Position numbers and translations under genes: made by a program
Shown here: positions 9,907-22,507 of the stretch, piece by piece
Position numbering within the stretch: position 1 is the first letter of the stretch
Layout of the letters: each line of letters starts with the position of its first letter
The notes under the pieces: generated by a model
What the model saw: only the letters and a program-made list of their open reading frames with translations
Told to the model about the DNA's origin: nothing
Databases searched by the model: none
From: Alkalibacillus haloalkaliphilus
GTDB lineage: Bacteria > Bacillota > Bacilli > Bacillales > Alkalibacillaceae
DNA: 64,000 bases
NCBI RefSeq assembly: GCF_007991275.1
Contig: NZ_BJYA01000001.1
Span: 434,001-498,000 of the forward strand
Reading direction: 5' to 3'

Positions 9907-11250
9907 TTGCAAAACATCTCTGAAATTTGGAACGAGACATTAAAAGAACTAGAGAAAAAAATAAGCAAACCTAGCTTTGACACTTGGTTAAAATCTACTG
10001 AAGCAAAAGCAATTGATGGTGGAAATATATATATTGTTGCACCAAATGAATTTGCAAGAGATTGGTTGGAAAATAGCTATTCAAATTTAATCTCTGAAAC
10101 AGTTTACGAATTAACTGGATCACAACTAACTCCAAAGTTCATTATTCCAGAAACTAAAGGAGAAGATGAGCCTGTTAATCAACCAATTAAAAAAATGAAC
10201 CAAACAAAAAGTGAACAAGATTCAAAGACGATGCTTAACTCTAAGTATACGTTTGAAACATTTGTTATTGGTTCTGGTAACCGTTTTGCCCATGCTGCTT
10301 CACTAGCTGTTGCTGAGGCTCCAGCTAAAGCTTATAACCCTCTATTTATTTATGGAGGCGTTGGTTTAGGGAAAACGCACTTAATGCATGCCATTGGACA
10401 TTATGTAATTGAACATAATCCAGATGCAAAAGTAGTCTATTTATCGTCAGAGAAGTTCACTAATGAGTTTATTAACTCTATTAGAGATAACAAAACAATC
10501 GATTTTAGAAATAAATACCGTAATGTGGACGTGCTGTTAATTGATGATATTCAATTTTTAGCTGGAAAAGAACAAACACAAGAAGAATTTTTCCACACGT
10601 TTAATTCATTACATGAAGACAACAAACAAATTGTCATCTCAAGTGATCGACCACCTAAAGAAATTCCAACATTAGAAGATCGCTTGCGTTCACGTTTCGA
10701 ATGGGGCTTAATTACAGACATTACACCTCCAGATTTAGAGACGAGAATCGCTATTTTAAGGAAAAAGGCAAAAGCTGATGGGTTAGATATCCCTAATGAA
10801 GTCATGCTTTATATCGCTAATCAAATTGACACGAACATTAGAGAACTTGAAGGCGCATTAATTAGAGTTGTAGCCTATTCATCTCTCGTTAACGAAGATA
10901 TAGATGCTTCACTAGCTGCAGATGCCTTAAAGGATATCGTGCCTAATTCAAAACCGAAAGAAATTACGATTAAAGGAATTCAAGAAGTGATCGCTAATCG
11001 TTTTAACATTCAACTGGATGATTTCGCAGCTAAAAAACGTACAAAATCAGTTGCTTTCCCAAGACAGATTGCTATGTATTTAGCTCGTGAGTTAACTGAC
11101 TTTTCGCTACCTAAAATTGGTGAAGAGTTTGGGGGCCGAGATCATACAACAGTTATTCATGCTCATGAAAAGATTTCTAAGATGATTTCTGATGATTTAC
11201 AGCTTCAAAGAGAAATTGATGAGTTAACTGAACAAATAAAAACTAGTTAA
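9907..11250 (+). CDS. dnaA: Chromosomal replication initiator DnaA
   Basis: 447 aa from the TTG at 9907, which gives [22 protein letters not shown] like other DnaA proteins and has AGGGTG upstream; the GTG at 9895 would be too close to that site. Domain I is N-terminal, domain II is a short Gln/Lys-rich linker, and domain III is AAA+ with Walker [10 protein letters not shown] and Walker B LLIDDIQF. Domain IV is a DNA-binding helix-turn-helix ending in [15 protein letters not shown], which reads DnaA boxes. It opens oriC and loads the helicase. Confidence 0.98.
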   Translation: MQNISEIWNETLKELEKKISKPSFDTWLKSTEAKAIDGGNIYIVAPNEFARDWLENSYSNLISETVYELTGSQLTPKFIIPETKGEDEPVNQPIKKMNQTKSEQDSKTMLNSKYTFETFVIGSGNRFAHAASLAVAEAPAKAYNPLFIYGGVGLGKTHLMHAIGHYVIEHNPDAKVVYLSSEKFTNEFINSIRDNKTIDFRNKYRNVDVLLIDDIQFLAGKEQTQEEFFHTFNSLHEDNKQIVISSDRPPKEIPTLEDRLRSRFEWGLITDITPPDLETRIAILRKKAKADGLDIPNEVMLYIANQIDTNIRELEGALIRVVAYSSLVNEDIDASLAADALKDIVPNSKPKEITIKGIQEVIANRFNIQLDDFAAKKRTKSVAFPRQIAMYLARELTDFSLPKIGEEFGGRDHTTVIHAHEKISKMISDDLQLQREIDELTEQIKTS

Positions 11251-11306
11251 TCACAATTGTTAACAGTGTTAATAACTCATACAAACATACGAACAGGTTA
11301 TTAACA

Positions 11307-11405
11307 TGTGGATAACCCGTGTTGTTTATTGAAAATAGACTTGTCCACAAATTCACAACCCCTATTACTATGAATACTATTTATATTAAAAATAAATAAA
11401 TATAT
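11307..11405. other. oriC: oriC, downstream boxes and DNA-unwinding element (dnaA-dnaN interval)
   Basis: A perfect DnaA box lies at 11307-11315 (minus) and a one-mismatch box at 11341-11349 (plus, TTGTCCACA). Right after it comes ACAACCCC, then CTATTACTATGAATACTAT (11362-11380), a run of TA-rich triplets resembling the B. subtilis DnaA-trio. An almost pure A/T stretch to about 11405 follows. The order box, GC-rich spacer, trio, AT-rich tract matches the Bacillus unwinding region. Confidence 0.88.
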
Positions 11406-11434
11406 GCGTGGAATATAAAAATTAGGAGGACACT

Positions 11435-12580
11435 ATGAAAATCGTCATCAATCGAGACCAATTAATGCAAAGTATTCAAAATGTCATGAGAGCTATTTCA
11501 CCTAAAACTACTATTCCGATTCTTTCAGGTATGAAACTAGAAGCAAATGAAGAAGAAGTGAAGCTTACAGGAAGTGATTCAGATATTACAATTGAATCAA
11601 TTATTCCAAAAGAAGAAGATGGGATCGTTCATATTCACGAAGTTATTCCAGGAAAAGTTGTCGTACAAGCTAAGTTTTTACCTGATATAATTAAAAAGTT
11701 ACCAGAGGATTTAGTTGAGATTGAAGCTGATGGTGAATTAAATATTACGATTCGTTCTGGAAAAGCTGAATTTACGTTAAATGGACAAGATCCAGAAGAA
11801 TATCCACAATTACCAGTTTTACAAACAGAAAATAGCTTTCAAATACAAACAGATCTCTTAAAAACATTAATAAGACAAACAAACTTTGCCGTATCAACAT
11901 CTGAAACTCGACCAATCTTAACAGGTGTACACTTTAAACTTGAAAACGATCAATTAGAACTAGTTGCAACAGATAGCCACCGTTTAGCATCAAGGAAAAT
12001 AGCAATGAATGAGGAAACAGACTCTTTATCCTTTAAAAACATTGTTATACCAGGTAAAAGTTTAGGAGAATTAAACAAGATCTTAGACGACTCACAAGAC
12101 TCTATTCAAATAAGTGTTTCTGATAATCAAATCTTATTTAGAACAAAACATTTATTCTTCTTATCTCGTTTATTAGATGGGAATTATCCAGAAACGTCGA
12201 GATTAATTCCAGAACAAAGCAAAACAGAAGTTAAAGTCGATTCTAAAGAATTAATGCAAACAATTGATCGTGCTAGTCTTTTAGCTAAAGACAACCGAAA
12301 CAATATTGTAAAACTAGAAACTAAAGAAAATAATGCTATTGAGATTTCGAGTAATTCACCAGAAATTGGTACAGCAGAAGAAGTTTTAAATACGAATGAA
12401 ATTTCCGGTGAAGAATTAAAAATATCATTTAACGCTAAATATATGATTGATGCATTAAGAGCGATTGATGCAGAAGAGATAAAGATTCAGTTCACAGGTG
12501 CTATGCGACCATTTATTATTGAGCCACTTGATGAAGGAGAACAAATCTTACAACTGATCACACCGGTTCGAACGTATTAA
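11435..12580 (+). CDS. dnaN: DNA polymerase III sliding clamp (beta subunit)
   Basis: 381 aa, close to the usual 378-380. It begins MKIVINRDQLMQSIQNVMRAISPKTTIPILSG, the typical clamp N-terminus, and ends in LQLITPVRTY, the conserved C-terminal edge that forms the protein-binding cleft. The ring dimer tethers PolC and DnaE to DNA. AGGAGG precedes the ATG. The gene follows dnaA across the unwinding element and ends at a strong terminator. Confidence 0.98.
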   Translation: MKIVINRDQLMQSIQNVMRAISPKTTIPILSGMKLEANEEEVKLTGSDSDITIESIIPKEEDGIVHIHEVIPGKVVVQAKFLPDIIKKLPEDLVEIEADGELNITIRSGKAEFTLNGQDPEEYPQLPVLQTENSFQIQTDLLKTLIRQTNFAVSTSETRPILTGVHFKLENDQLELVATDSHRLASRKIAMNEETDSLSFKNIVIPGKSLGELNKILDDSQDSIQISVSDNQILFRTKHLFFLSRLLDGNYPETSRLIPEQSKTEVKVDSKELMQTIDRASLLAKDNRNNIVKLETKENNAIEISSNSPEIGTAEEVLNTNEISGEELKISFNAKYMIDALRAIDAEEIKIQFTGAMRPFIIEPLDEGEQILQLITPVRTY

Positions 12581-12611
12581 ATCATTCATTTAAATTATGA
12601 CAATTAAAACT

Positions 12612-12667
12612 AAAGGAACTGAGCCTACTGTTACCCTGTTAAGTAAAAGGCTCAGTTCCTTTTCTTA
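12612..12667 (+). terminator. Terminator after dnaN
   Basis: Fourteen-base perfect arms (12612-12625 and 12649-12662) around a 23-base loop, followed by a T-rich tail, separate dnaA-dnaN from rlbA-recF. Confidence 0.9.
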
Positions 12668-12740
12668 TTGCTTAATCTTTAGTAAAATATATATTTAGGG
12701 AAATTCTACAATTAACACATTAAATTAAGAAGGTGACATA

Positions 12741-12962
12741 ATGGCAGAGCCAATTGAAATTAAAACTGATGAGATTACTTTAGGGCAATTTATTAAATTA
12801 GCCAACATTGTAGAATCAGGCGGAATGGTAAAAATGTTTTTACAAGATTATAACATTTATGTAAATGGAGAACAGGATCAAAGAAGAGGTCGAAAGCTGA
12901 AAATCGATGATCGCGTTGAGGTCGAAGAAGTTGGTACTTTTATCGTAGCAAAAGAAAACTAA
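12741..12962 (+). CDS. rlbA: S4-domain protein RlbA (YaaA)
   Basis: 73 aa. A single S4 RNA-binding domain, seen in the pattern EITLGQFIKLANIVESGGMVK...NIYVNGE...RGRKLKIDDRVEV. It always sits between dnaN and recF in Bacillaceae. In B. subtilis YaaA is implicated in 50S ribosome assembly; the sequence itself shows only the RNA-binding fold. A ribosome binding site GAAGGTG precedes the ATG. Confidence 0.92.
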   Translation: MAEPIEIKTDEITLGQFIKLANIVESGGMVKMFLQDYNIYVNGEQDQRRGRKLKIDDRVEVEEVGTFIVAKEN

Positions 12963-12985
12963 CTAAGAATTAGGAGTCTCATTTT

Positions 12986-14104
12986 ATGTATATAAAAGAA
13001 ATATCGGTAGAAAATTATCGAAATTATGATGAACTATCACTACAGTTTGATAACCAAATCAATGTCATAATCGGTGAGAATGCACAAGGTAAAACAAATC
13101 TTATGGAGGCTATTTACGTATTAGCCTTTACGAAATCTCATCGAACAGCAAAAGATAAAGAATTAATAAAATGGGACTCTAATTATGCTAAAATAAAAGG
13201 AGATGTATTTAAACGTAATCGCTCCTTCCCTTTAGAAGTCATTTTTTCTCAAAAAGGCAAAAAGGCAAAATTTAATCATATTGAGCAGAAACGGTTAAGT
13301 GATTATATTGGAGCTTTAAATGTTGTGATGTTTGCTCCTGAACATCTAAATTTAGTAAAGGGAAGCCCACAAGAGCGGCGTAAGTTTATCGATATGGAAA
13401 TAGGCCAAATTCAGCCTGTTTATATATACCACCTAGGTCAATATCAAAAGATATTAAAACAACGCAATGCACTTTTAAAAGACTTACAGAGACAAAAACA
13501 AACAGATCGGACAATGTTAAAAGTTTTAACAGAGCAATTAATTGAACATGGAAGTATAGTTTTAAAGAAAAGGCTACAGTTTCTACAAAAATTAAGAGAA
13601 TGGGCTACTCCAATACATGATGGAATAAGTCGTGGTTTAGAAGCGTTAACCATTGATTATGAAGGGTCTATTAATGTATCAGAAGACACGGATTTGGAGA
13701 GAATAATAGAGACATATACCTCTTATTATGACTCCATTGAAGACCGTGAAGTTGAACGAGGAACGACATTAGCAGGTCCGCATCGAGATGACTTAATCTT
13801 CTACGTTAATAATCGTAATGTTCAAACTTATGGTTCACAAGGACAACAAAGAACAACAGCCCTTTCTTTGAAATTAGCGGAAATTGAATTAATTGATCAA
13901 GAAGTAGGTGAGTATCCTATTCTTTTATTAGATGATGTTTTAAGTGAGTTAGATGCTCATAGGCAATCTCATTTACTTAATACCATTCAAGGAAAAGTCC
14001 AAACATTTGTCACTACAACAAGTGTTGATGGAATTCACCATGAAACGTTAAAAGATGCACAAATATTTAATATTCACAACGGACAGTTGTTATCAGAAAG
14101 GTGA
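12986..14104 (+). CDS. recF: DNA replication and repair protein RecF
   Basis: 372 aa. SMC-like ATPase that helps RecO and RecR load RecA at single-strand gaps. Walker [10 protein letters not shown] lies near residue 30, the ABC-type signature [16 protein letters not shown] in the C-terminal third, and Walker [14 protein letters not shown] follows. It starts 23 nt after rlbA and is followed by remB after 9 nt, so rlbA, recF, remB and gyrB appear to form one unit. Confidence 0.97.
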   Translation: MYIKEISVENYRNYDELSLQFDNQINVIIGENAQGKTNLMEAIYVLAFTKSHRTAKDKELIKWDSNYAKIKGDVFKRNRSFPLEVIFSQKGKKAKFNHIEQKRLSDYIGALNVVMFAPEHLNLVKGSPQERRKFIDMEIGQIQPVYIYHLGQYQKILKQRNALLKDLQRQKQTDRTMLKVLTEQLIEHGSIVLKKRLQFLQKLREWATPIHDGISRGLEALTIDYEGSINVSEDTDLERIIETYTSYYDSIEDREVERGTTLAGPHRDDLIFYVNNRNVQTYGSQGQQRTTALSLKLAEIELIDQEVGEYPILLLDDVLSELDAHRQSHLLNTIQGKVQTFVTTTSVDGIHHETLKDAQIFNIHNGQLLSER

Positions 14105-14113
14105 GGTTCACTG

Positions 14114-14398
14114 TTGTTTATACATATTGGTGATGAACACGTCATTCAATCCGATGAAGTCATTTCAATTATAGATTACACATTATATAAATCTTCATCC
14201 ATTATTGAGGAGATGATTTTTAATCAACGTAAAAATGGAAATGTGACAGAAGTGCAATATGAGGAACCGAAATCAATTGTAATTACAGTTGACCATATTT
14301 ATTTTAGTTCTTTATCTGTATCCACATTGAATAAGCGTGCGCAAATCTCAAATATTTTAGATCAAATTGATGAAGTTACTGAGGATACACCTGAGTAA
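14114..14398 (+). CDS. remB: Extracellular matrix regulator RemB (YaaB)
   Basis: 94 aa with a TTG start (MFIHIGDEHVIQSDEVISI); GTGAGG lies upstream. It matches the RemB/YaaB family (DUF370-related), found between recF and gyrB. In B. subtilis RemB promotes matrix gene expression together with RemA. No catalytic motif is visible. Confidence 0.88.
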   Translation: MFIHIGDEHVIQSDEVISIIDYTLYKSSSIIEEMIFNQRKNGNVTEVQYEEPKSIVITVDHIYFSSLSVSTLNKRAQISNILDQIDEVTEDTPE

Positions 14399-14401
14399 TG
14401 A

Positions 14402-16360
<1,959 letters not shown>

Positions 16361-16423
16361 CAGTGAATCATTAACGCCTATTCAATGGCGTTAATGTTCT
16401 TCTGATTAGGGAGGTAATCACTT

Positions 16424-18946
16424 TTGGATCAACAACGTCCTCAAGTCCAAGAAATAAATATTAGCCAAGAAATGCGAACGTCATTTTTAGATTATGCGAT
16501 GAGTGTTATCGTATCTCGTGCATTACCGGATGTCCGTGACGGTTTAAAACCAGTTCACCGCCGTATTTTATATGCTATGCATGATTTAGGAATGCATTCA
16601 GATAAAGCTTATAAAAAGTCAGCACGTATTGTCGGTGAAGTAATTGGTAAGTACCACCCACACGGTGACTCAGCCGTATACGATGCGATGGTACGTATGG
16701 CACAAGATTTTAACTTCCGTTACATGTTAGTAGATGGCCATGGTAACTTCGGTTCTGTTGACGGTGATGCAGCAGCTGCAATGCGTTATACAGAAGCAAG
16801 AATGTCTAAAATTTCAATGGAGATTTTACGTGACATTAATAAAAACACGATAGACTATGCAGAAAACTATGATGGTACGGAAAAAGAGCCTGTCGTATTA
16901 CCAGCTCGTTTCCCTAACCTTTTAGTTAATGGTGCATCAGGGATTGCTGTTGGTATGGCGACGAATATCCCACCACACCAATTAGGTGAAGTTATTGATG
17001 CCGTTTTAGCTTTAAGTGAAAATCCTGATATAACAATCCAAGAACTAATGGAAGGATATATTCACGGACCAGACTTTCCAACTGGTGGTCAAATTTTAGG
17101 AAGAAGCGGAATTAGGCAAGCTTTTGAAACTGGAAAAGGCTCAGTAACGATCCGTTCTAAAGCAGATATTGAAGAAGATGCAAACGGTAAAGCAAAAATC
17201 ATTGTTACCGAGATTCCATTCCAAGTAAACAAAGCGAGATTAATCGAGAAAATAGCGGAGTTAGTTCGAGACAAGAAGATCGATGGAATTACAGACTTAC
17301 GTGATGAATCCGACCGTGATGGTTTAAGAGTCGTGATTGAAATTCGCCGTGATACTAACCCTAATGTCGTTTTAAATAATCTTTATAAACAGACAGCCTT
17401 ACAAACTTCATTCGGTATTAATATGCTTGCTTTAGTAGATGGACAGCCTAAAGTACTAAACTTAAAACAATCATTAAGTCATTACTTAGAACACCAAAAA
17501 GTAGTCATTGTTAGAAGAACACAGTTTGAATTAGATAAAGCTGAAGCTAGAGCGCATATATTAGAAGGTTTACGTATAGCATTAGATCACTTAGATGAAG
17601 TCATCGAACTAATTCGTCAATCACAAACGACTGATATAGCTCGTGAAGGATTAATCACGCGTTTTGGCTTATCTGAAAAACAAGCACAAGCGATCTTAGA
17701 TATGCGCTTGCAGCGACTAACAGGGTTAGAACGTGAAAAAATTGAAAATGAATATAGTGAATTATCAGAGTTAATTGCGGAGCTTAAAGCGATTTTAGCT
17801 GATGAAAATAAAGTATTAGAGATTATTCGTGAAGAATTACTTGAAGTTAAAGAACGCTTTAATGATAAACGTCGAACTGAAATTGTTGCCGGCGGCGTTG
17901 ACTTAATTGAAGATGAAGACTTAATTCCAGAAGAAACTGTAGTCATCACAGTAACACATAAAGGTTATGTAAAACGTTTACCAGCAACAACTTATCGTAC
18001 ACAAAACCGTGGTGGACGAGGTATTCAAGGTATGAATACTAATGATGATGACTTTGTTGAACATTTAATATCGACTTCGACACACGATACGTTATTGTTC
18101 TTTACGAATAAAGGTAAAGTGTATCGAGCTAAAGGGTATGAGATCCCAGAGTTTAGTCGTACAGCAAAAGGTTTACCGCTTGTAAATGTCATTGAAGTTG
18201 AAAATGATGAGTGGGTAAATGCTGTAATTACAGTTCGTGAATTTGTTGATGATTGGTATTTATTCTTCACAACGAAAAATGGATTATCCAAACGTACAAC
18301 ACTCGAACAATTTGCTAACATTCGTCGCGGAGGTTTAAGAGCGATTAACTTACGTGAAGACGATGAGTTAATCTCCGTGCGCTTAACCGATGGGGAAAAG
18401 CAAATTATGATTGGTACTAAAGATGGTTCGCTAATTCGTTTTGATGAACAAAATGTGCGCGTTATGGGCCGTACAGCAACAGGCGTTAAAGGTATTACAT
18501 TACATGATGAAGATGAAGTCGTTTCTATGGAGATCTTAAATGAAGGTGTTGAAGTATTAACGGTAACGTCTAAAGGTTACGGTAAGCGTACACCAGAGAG
18601 TGAATATCGTATGCAAAACCGTGGTGGTAAAGGTATTTTAACTTGTAAGCTTAACCCAAGAAATGGCCACGTCGTTGCGGTCAAACCAGTAACAGGTGAA
18701 GAAGACCTTATGATCATTACGGTTGATGGTGTGTTAATTCGTATGCCTTCTGAATCGATTTCAACTACTGGACGTAACACGCAAGGTGTTCGTTTAATTA
18801 GACTGTCAGAAGATGAGGAAGTAGCTACTGTAGCTCCTGTTGAAAAAGAAGAAGACGAGCCAGATGAATTAGAAGAAGACGAAAAAGAAAATGAAGAAAC
18901 TATTGAAAATGATGGAAAAGATGACGAAATAAAGAATGAAGAGTAA
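16424..18946 (+). CDS. gyrA: DNA gyrase subunit A
   Basis: 840 aa with a TTG start ([21 protein letters not shown]) and GGGAGG upstream. The winged-helix breakage domain carries the quinolone region [19 protein letters not shown] with Ser at the usual resistance position (wild-type). The catalytic Tyr is in [10 protein letters not shown]. The C-terminal pinwheel contains the GyrA box variant [11 protein letters not shown] long acidic tail follows ([17 protein letters not shown]). It lies 63 nt after gyrB and is probably cotranscribed with it. Confidence 0.98.
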   Translation: MDQQRPQVQEINISQEMRTSFLDYAMSVIVSRALPDVRDGLKPVHRRILYAMHDLGMHSDKAYKKSARIVGEVIGKYHPHGDSAVYDAMVRMAQDFNFRYMLVDGHGNFGSVDGDAAAAMRYTEARMSKISMEILRDINKNTIDYAENYDGTEKEPVVLPARFPNLLVNGASGIAVGMATNIPPHQLGEVIDAVLALSENPDITIQELMEGYIHGPDFPTGGQILGRSGIRQAFETGKGSVTIRSKADIEEDANGKAKIIVTEIPFQVNKARLIEKIAELVRDKKIDGITDLRDESDRDGLRVVIEIRRDTNPNVVLNNLYKQTALQTSFGINMLALVDGQPKVLNLKQSLSHYLEHQKVVIVRRTQFELDKAEARAHILEGLRIALDHLDEVIELIRQSQTTDIAREGLITRFGLSEKQAQAILDMRLQRLTGLEREKIENEYSELSELIAELKAILADENKVLEIIREELLEVKERFNDKRRTEIVAGGVDLIEDEDLIPEETVVITVTHKGYVKRLPATTYRTQNRGGRGIQGMNTNDDDFVEHLISTSTHDTLLFFTNKGKVYRAKGYEIPEFSRTAKGLPLVNVIEVENDEWVNAVITVREFVDDWYLFFTTKNGLSKRTTLEQFANIRRGGLRAINLREDDELISVRLTDGEKQIMIGTKDGSLIRFDEQNVRVMGRTATGVKGITLHDEDEVVSMEILNEGVEVLTVTSKGYGKRTPESEYRMQNRGGKGILTCKLNPRNGHVVAVKPVTGEEDLMIITVDGVLIRMPSESISTTGRNTQGVRLIRLSEDEEVATVAPVEKEEDEPDELEEDEKENEETIENDGKDDEIKNEE

Positions 18947-18978
18947 AATAACGACTAAGACTTAAGAGGTGTTAGGTT

Positions 18979-20040
18979 ATGAAAGTTCATCCACAACAGC
19001 TAATTCCAGGATGTTTAATTATAAAAGATGTAATGGGTCAAACGTTGACGCCAATTATCCCTAAAAATACTGTTGTCGAGCCTATACACTTACAAGTATT
19101 AAAAAAGTTTAAAGTGTTAGAAGTTGAAATTGCTAATAAGTTAGTTAATGGTGATGTTTTTGAGACAGATCAACAAGAAGTCATTACTGAAGAACAGGAA
19201 ATGCCTTTTTATGAACAATATGTCGATGTCGTTAAAAAGACAGAGGGTTTGTTTAAATCTTGGGACCATCGTTCGAAAGTTGATGTTCAAAAAATTCGTG
19301 AACTTATTTACCCGTTAATTGAACAAGGGGAAAATAAAAGTGACGTACTGTTAAAAATGCATCATTATAATAAACCAGAAAATTATTTTTATTATCATAT
19401 TGTATCAATGCCAGTAATTGCAACATTTTTGGCTAAACAATTAGGTTATAGTAGTAAAGAACGTTTGAATATTGCACTTGCTGCTTTTTTAAGCGATATT
19501 GGAATGCTCAAGGACCAAGAAGATATTTATTTACAAAACCGAAACTTAACACAAGAGGAATTTAAAAAGATTAGACAACATCCAGTTGAATCTTACCGGT
19601 TCATAGAGAACTTACCTGTTCATCAAGATGTGAAAGTAGCGGTACTTCAACACCATGAAAGAATAGATGGTTCCGGTTATCCTATGGGTGTTAAAGCAGA
19701 TAAAATACACCCGTTTGCTAACATTATTGCAGTAAGTGATATATTCCATGCTATGACATCAGAAAGAGTTTATCGACGTAAACAATCGCCGTATAAAGTT
19801 GTTGAGGAATTAATGAAAGAACATATTGATAAGCTAGATATGAAGGTGTTAAATCAGCTCGTGAAGTCGATTGTTAATTTTAGTAATGGCACTCAAGTGA
19901 AACTATCAAATAATGAATATGGTACGATTGTTTTTACAGATGAAAGACATCCAACACGTCCTTTAGTTAAACTAGCTAAAGATCAAGAAATTATCAATTT
20001 AATCGAAGATAAAAGTATCTATATTGAGGAAATATTATAA
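18979..20040 (+). CDS. HD-GYP domain protein with an altered HD motif
   Basis: 353 aa. The C-terminal half has the HD-GYP pattern: YYHIVSM, HPVESYRFIE, the signature HHERIDGSGYP and VSDIFHAMTSERVYR. HD-GYP proteins usually hydrolyse cyclic di-GMP. However, the canonical HDIGK reads SDIGM here: Ser172 replaces the metal-binding His and Met the Lys. Activity may therefore be weak or lost (inference). The N-terminal 100 residues are unassigned. It starts 32 nt after gyrA and ends at a terminator, so it may be the last gene of the gyr unit. It occupies the place where rRNA genes lie in B. subtilis. Confidence 0.85.
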   Translation: MKVHPQQLIPGCLIIKDVMGQTLTPIIPKNTVVEPIHLQVLKKFKVLEVEIANKLVNGDVFETDQQEVITEEQEMPFYEQYVDVVKKTEGLFKSWDHRSKVDVQKIRELIYPLIEQGENKSDVLLKMHHYNKPENYFYYHIVSMPVIATFLAKQLGYSSKERLNIALAAFLSDIGMLKDQEDIYLQNRNLTQEEFKKIRQHPVESYRFIENLPVHQDVKVAVLQHHERIDGSGYPMGVKADKIHPFANIIAVSDIFHAMTSERVYRRKQSPYKVVEELMKEHIDKLDMKVLNQLVKSIVNFSNGTQVKLSNNEYGTIVFTDERHPTRPLVKLAKDQEIINLIEDKSIYIEEIL

Positions 20041-20042
20041 TA

Positions 20043-20079
20043 AAAGCCATTAGTTACGACGGTAACTAATGGCTTTTTT
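20043..20079 (+). terminator. Terminator after the HD-GYP gene
   Basis: Fifteen-base arms (20043-20057 and 20062-20076) separated by GACG and followed by a T-run overlapping the stem end. Very strong hairpin. Confidence 0.92.
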
Positions 20080-20252
20080 GCTATGTTCTACTAAGTTTTA
20101 AGTCTATTTACGCATTTTTACTTTTCTATTATAAAAACGATGTTGATTAATGAAAAATATTGTATAATAAAAGATGTTGGAATAGCCTAAAATAAAATAG
20201 TTACGAAGCTATTCAAATAGATTATAAAGAGATTGGATTTGGGGGAACGTTT

Positions 20253-21575
20253 ATGAAACAAACTAAGAAAATCATCATGATGTTAACAATGACAGCAGTG
20301 TTTCTGTTTAGTTCTTTAGTAATTGCACCAATGGCAACTTTTGCAGAAGTTAATGTAGAAGCTGAATCAGCTATTTTAGTTGATGCTGAGACAGGTGATA
20401 TTTTATACGCAAAAGAAGCAGATATCGCATTGCCTCCAGCGAGTATGACAAAGGTAATGACAGAGTATTTAGTGTCAGAAGCGGTTGCTAATGGCGAAAT
20501 TAGTTGGGATACAACAACTGAAATAAGTGAGTATGCTTATTCTATATCAGCAAATAACTCATTTTCAGGCGTAGGATTACGTATGGATCATGAATATACA
20601 GTAAAAGAATTGTATGATGCGATGGCAATTTATTCTGATAATGCAACATCTATTGCATTAGCTGAGTTAGTTGCTGGTTCTGAAGGCGAATTCGTAAAAA
20701 TGATGAACGAAAAAGCTGATGAGATGGGTATGCCTGATGCACACTTTGTAAATTCAACAGGGCTTGCTAATAGTCATTTAGGAGACAACTATCCTGAAGG
20801 GACAGAGCCAGATGATGATAACTTATTATCAGCGCGTTCAATGGCAATTTTAGCTTATCATTTAGTTAATGATTATCCAGATTCGCTTGAAGTGTCTAGT
20901 GTACCGACTCAAGAATTTGAAGGTCATGAAATGTTGAATTTTAACTGGATGTTACCAGGTATGCCTGGACATATTGCGCAGTATACTTATGAAGGTCTTG
21001 ATGGACTTAAAACAGGCTATACAGAATTAGCGGGCTATACTTTTACGGGTACAGCAGAACGTGACGGGAATAGGTTGATTTCTGTTGTTATGCGAACAGA
21101 TAGTGTTGAGGAACGTTTCTCTGAAACTGAAAAGTTATTAGAATATGGCTTTGACAATTTCTCAAAACAAGTTCTTTTTGAAGAGGGTTATCAAGTTGAA
21201 GATGAATCCACGATCCCTGTTGTAAAAGGTAAAGAAAATGAAGTTGAAATTGCATCAGGAGAAGCAATAGAAGCTATGGTTCGTGACGGTGAAGAAGATC
21301 TTTATTCAGTTACGCTTCAATTAGATGAAGAAGTACTAAATGAAGAAGGTGCATTAGAGGCACCAGTTGAAGAAGGTTTAGAAGTTGGTCAATTAGTGTT
21401 AACATATGAAGGAGATATAGATTACGGCAATTTATCATCTGATGAAGAAGCAGTCGAAGTGCCGGTTTATACAACTGATGAAGTCGAACGTTCTAATTGG
21501 TTCATGTTAATCTTACAAGCCATTGGCGACTTCTTTGTTGGTTTGTTTAATAGTATTAAAGGGATTTTCACTTAA
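20253..21575 (+). CDS. dacA: D-alanyl-D-alanine carboxypeptidase DacA (PBP5)
   Basis: 440 aa. The signal peptide runs to about residue 31 (FSSLVIAPMATFA-EVN). The active-site motifs of low-molecular-weight PBPs are complete: Ser64-x-x-Lys67 (SMTK), Ser128-x-Asn130 (SDN) and Lys253-Thr-Gly (KTG). The C-terminus WFMLILQAIGDFFVGLF is the amphipathic membrane anchor. It trims the terminal D-Ala from peptidoglycan pentapeptides outside the membrane. The proteins's C-terminal domain is strongly acidic. GGGGGA precedes the ATG; a TATAAT at 20163-20168 is a likely -10 box. Confidence 0.96.
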   Translation: MKQTKKIIMMLTMTAVFLFSSLVIAPMATFAEVNVEAESAILVDAETGDILYAKEADIALPPASMTKVMTEYLVSEAVANGEISWDTTTEISEYAYSISANNSFSGVGLRMDHEYTVKELYDAMAIYSDNATSIALAELVAGSEGEFVKMMNEKADEMGMPDAHFVNSTGLANSHLGDNYPEGTEPDDDNLLSARSMAILAYHLVNDYPDSLEVSSVPTQEFEGHEMLNFNWMLPGMPGHIAQYTYEGLDGLKTGYTELAGYTFTGTAERDGNRLISVVMRTDSVEERFSETEKLLEYGFDNFSKQVLFEEGYQVEDESTIPVVKGKENEVEIASGEAIEAMVRDGEEDLYSVTLQLDEEVLNEEGALEAPVEEGLEVGQLVLTYEGDIDYGNLSSDEEAVEVPVYTTDEVERSNWFMLILQAIGDFFVGLFNSIKGIFT

Positions 21576-21607
21576 GCACAACCTAAAAGAATAAGGGGGA
21601 GTTTTAT

Positions 21608-22495
21608 ATGTCAACAAGTGTAGGAACAAATCGTGTCAAAAGAGGGATGGCTGAAATGCAAAAAGGCGGCGTCATTATGGACGTTGTAAACGCAGAACAA
21701 GCTAAAATTGCTGAAGAAGCTGGTGCTGTAGCTGTAATGGCTTTAGAGAGAGTGCCATCAGATATTCGCGCTGCCGGTGGTGTTGCACGTATGGCCGATC
21801 CAACTGTTACAGAAGAAGTGCTTAATGCTGTTAGTATTCCAGTAATGGCTAAAGCACGTATCGGTCATATTGTTGAGGCACGTGTTTTAGAAGCAATGGG
21901 TGCTGACTACATTGATGAAAGTGAAGTTTTAACACCAGCTGACGATATTTATCATATTGATAAAAATGACTTTACTGTACCATTTGTTTGTGGTTGCCGT
22001 AACTTAGGTGAAGCTTTACGCCGTATTGGTGAAGGTGCTTCAATGTTACGTACGAAAGGTGAACCAGGTACTGGTAATATTGTTGAAGCAGTTCGTCATA
22101 TGCGTGAAGTTCAAACACAAATTCGCCAAGTTCAAAGCATGGCTAAAGATGAATTAATGGTATATGCAAAAGAAACTGGTGCTCCTTATGAATTACTATT
22201 ACAAATACAGGAAGAAGGTCGTTTACCAGTTGTAAACTTTGCTGCTGGTGGAATTGCAACACCTTCAGATGCAGCTCTAATGATGGAGTTAGGTGCTGAT
22301 GGTGTATTTGTTGGTTCAGGCATATTTAAATCAGATAACCCGGAGAAGTTTGCTCGTTCAATTGTAGAAGCAACGACTCATTATCAAGACTATGAATTAA
22401 TTGCTAAACTATCCAAAGACCTTGGTACTGCGATGCCAGGTTTAGAAATGTCATCTTTACAAGAACAAGATCGCATGCAAGATCGCAGTGAATAA
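21608..22495 (+). CDS. pdxS: Pyridoxal 5'-phosphate synthase subunit PdxS
   Basis: 295 aa. TIM-barrel synthase that builds PLP from ribose 5-phosphate, glyceraldehyde 3-phosphate and ammonia. Conserved segments are [21 protein letters not shown], the Schiff-base Lys in VMAKARIGH, and [20 protein letters not shown]. It starts 32 nt after dacA, the conserved dacA-pdxS-pdxT order, and is followed after 12 nt by the glutaminase subunit gene. Confidence 0.98.
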   Translation: MSTSVGTNRVKRGMAEMQKGGVIMDVVNAEQAKIAEEAGAVAVMALERVPSDIRAAGGVARMADPTVTEEVLNAVSIPVMAKARIGHIVEARVLEAMGADYIDESEVLTPADDIYHIDKNDFTVPFVCGCRNLGEALRRIGEGASMLRTKGEPGTGNIVEAVRHMREVQTQIRQVQSMAKDELMVYAKETGAPYELLLQIQEEGRLPVVNFAAGGIATPSDAALMMELGADGVFVGSGIFKSDNPEKFARSIVEATTHYQDYELIAKLSKDLGTAMPGLEMSSLQEQDRMQDRSE

Positions 22496-22507
22496 AGGGG
22501 TATCTTT

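Noticed and set aside
22494-22506. GGGGTATC before pdxT as a further CstR operator
   Set aside because: Only the GGGGTAT half is present; it is the ribosome binding site of pdxT.
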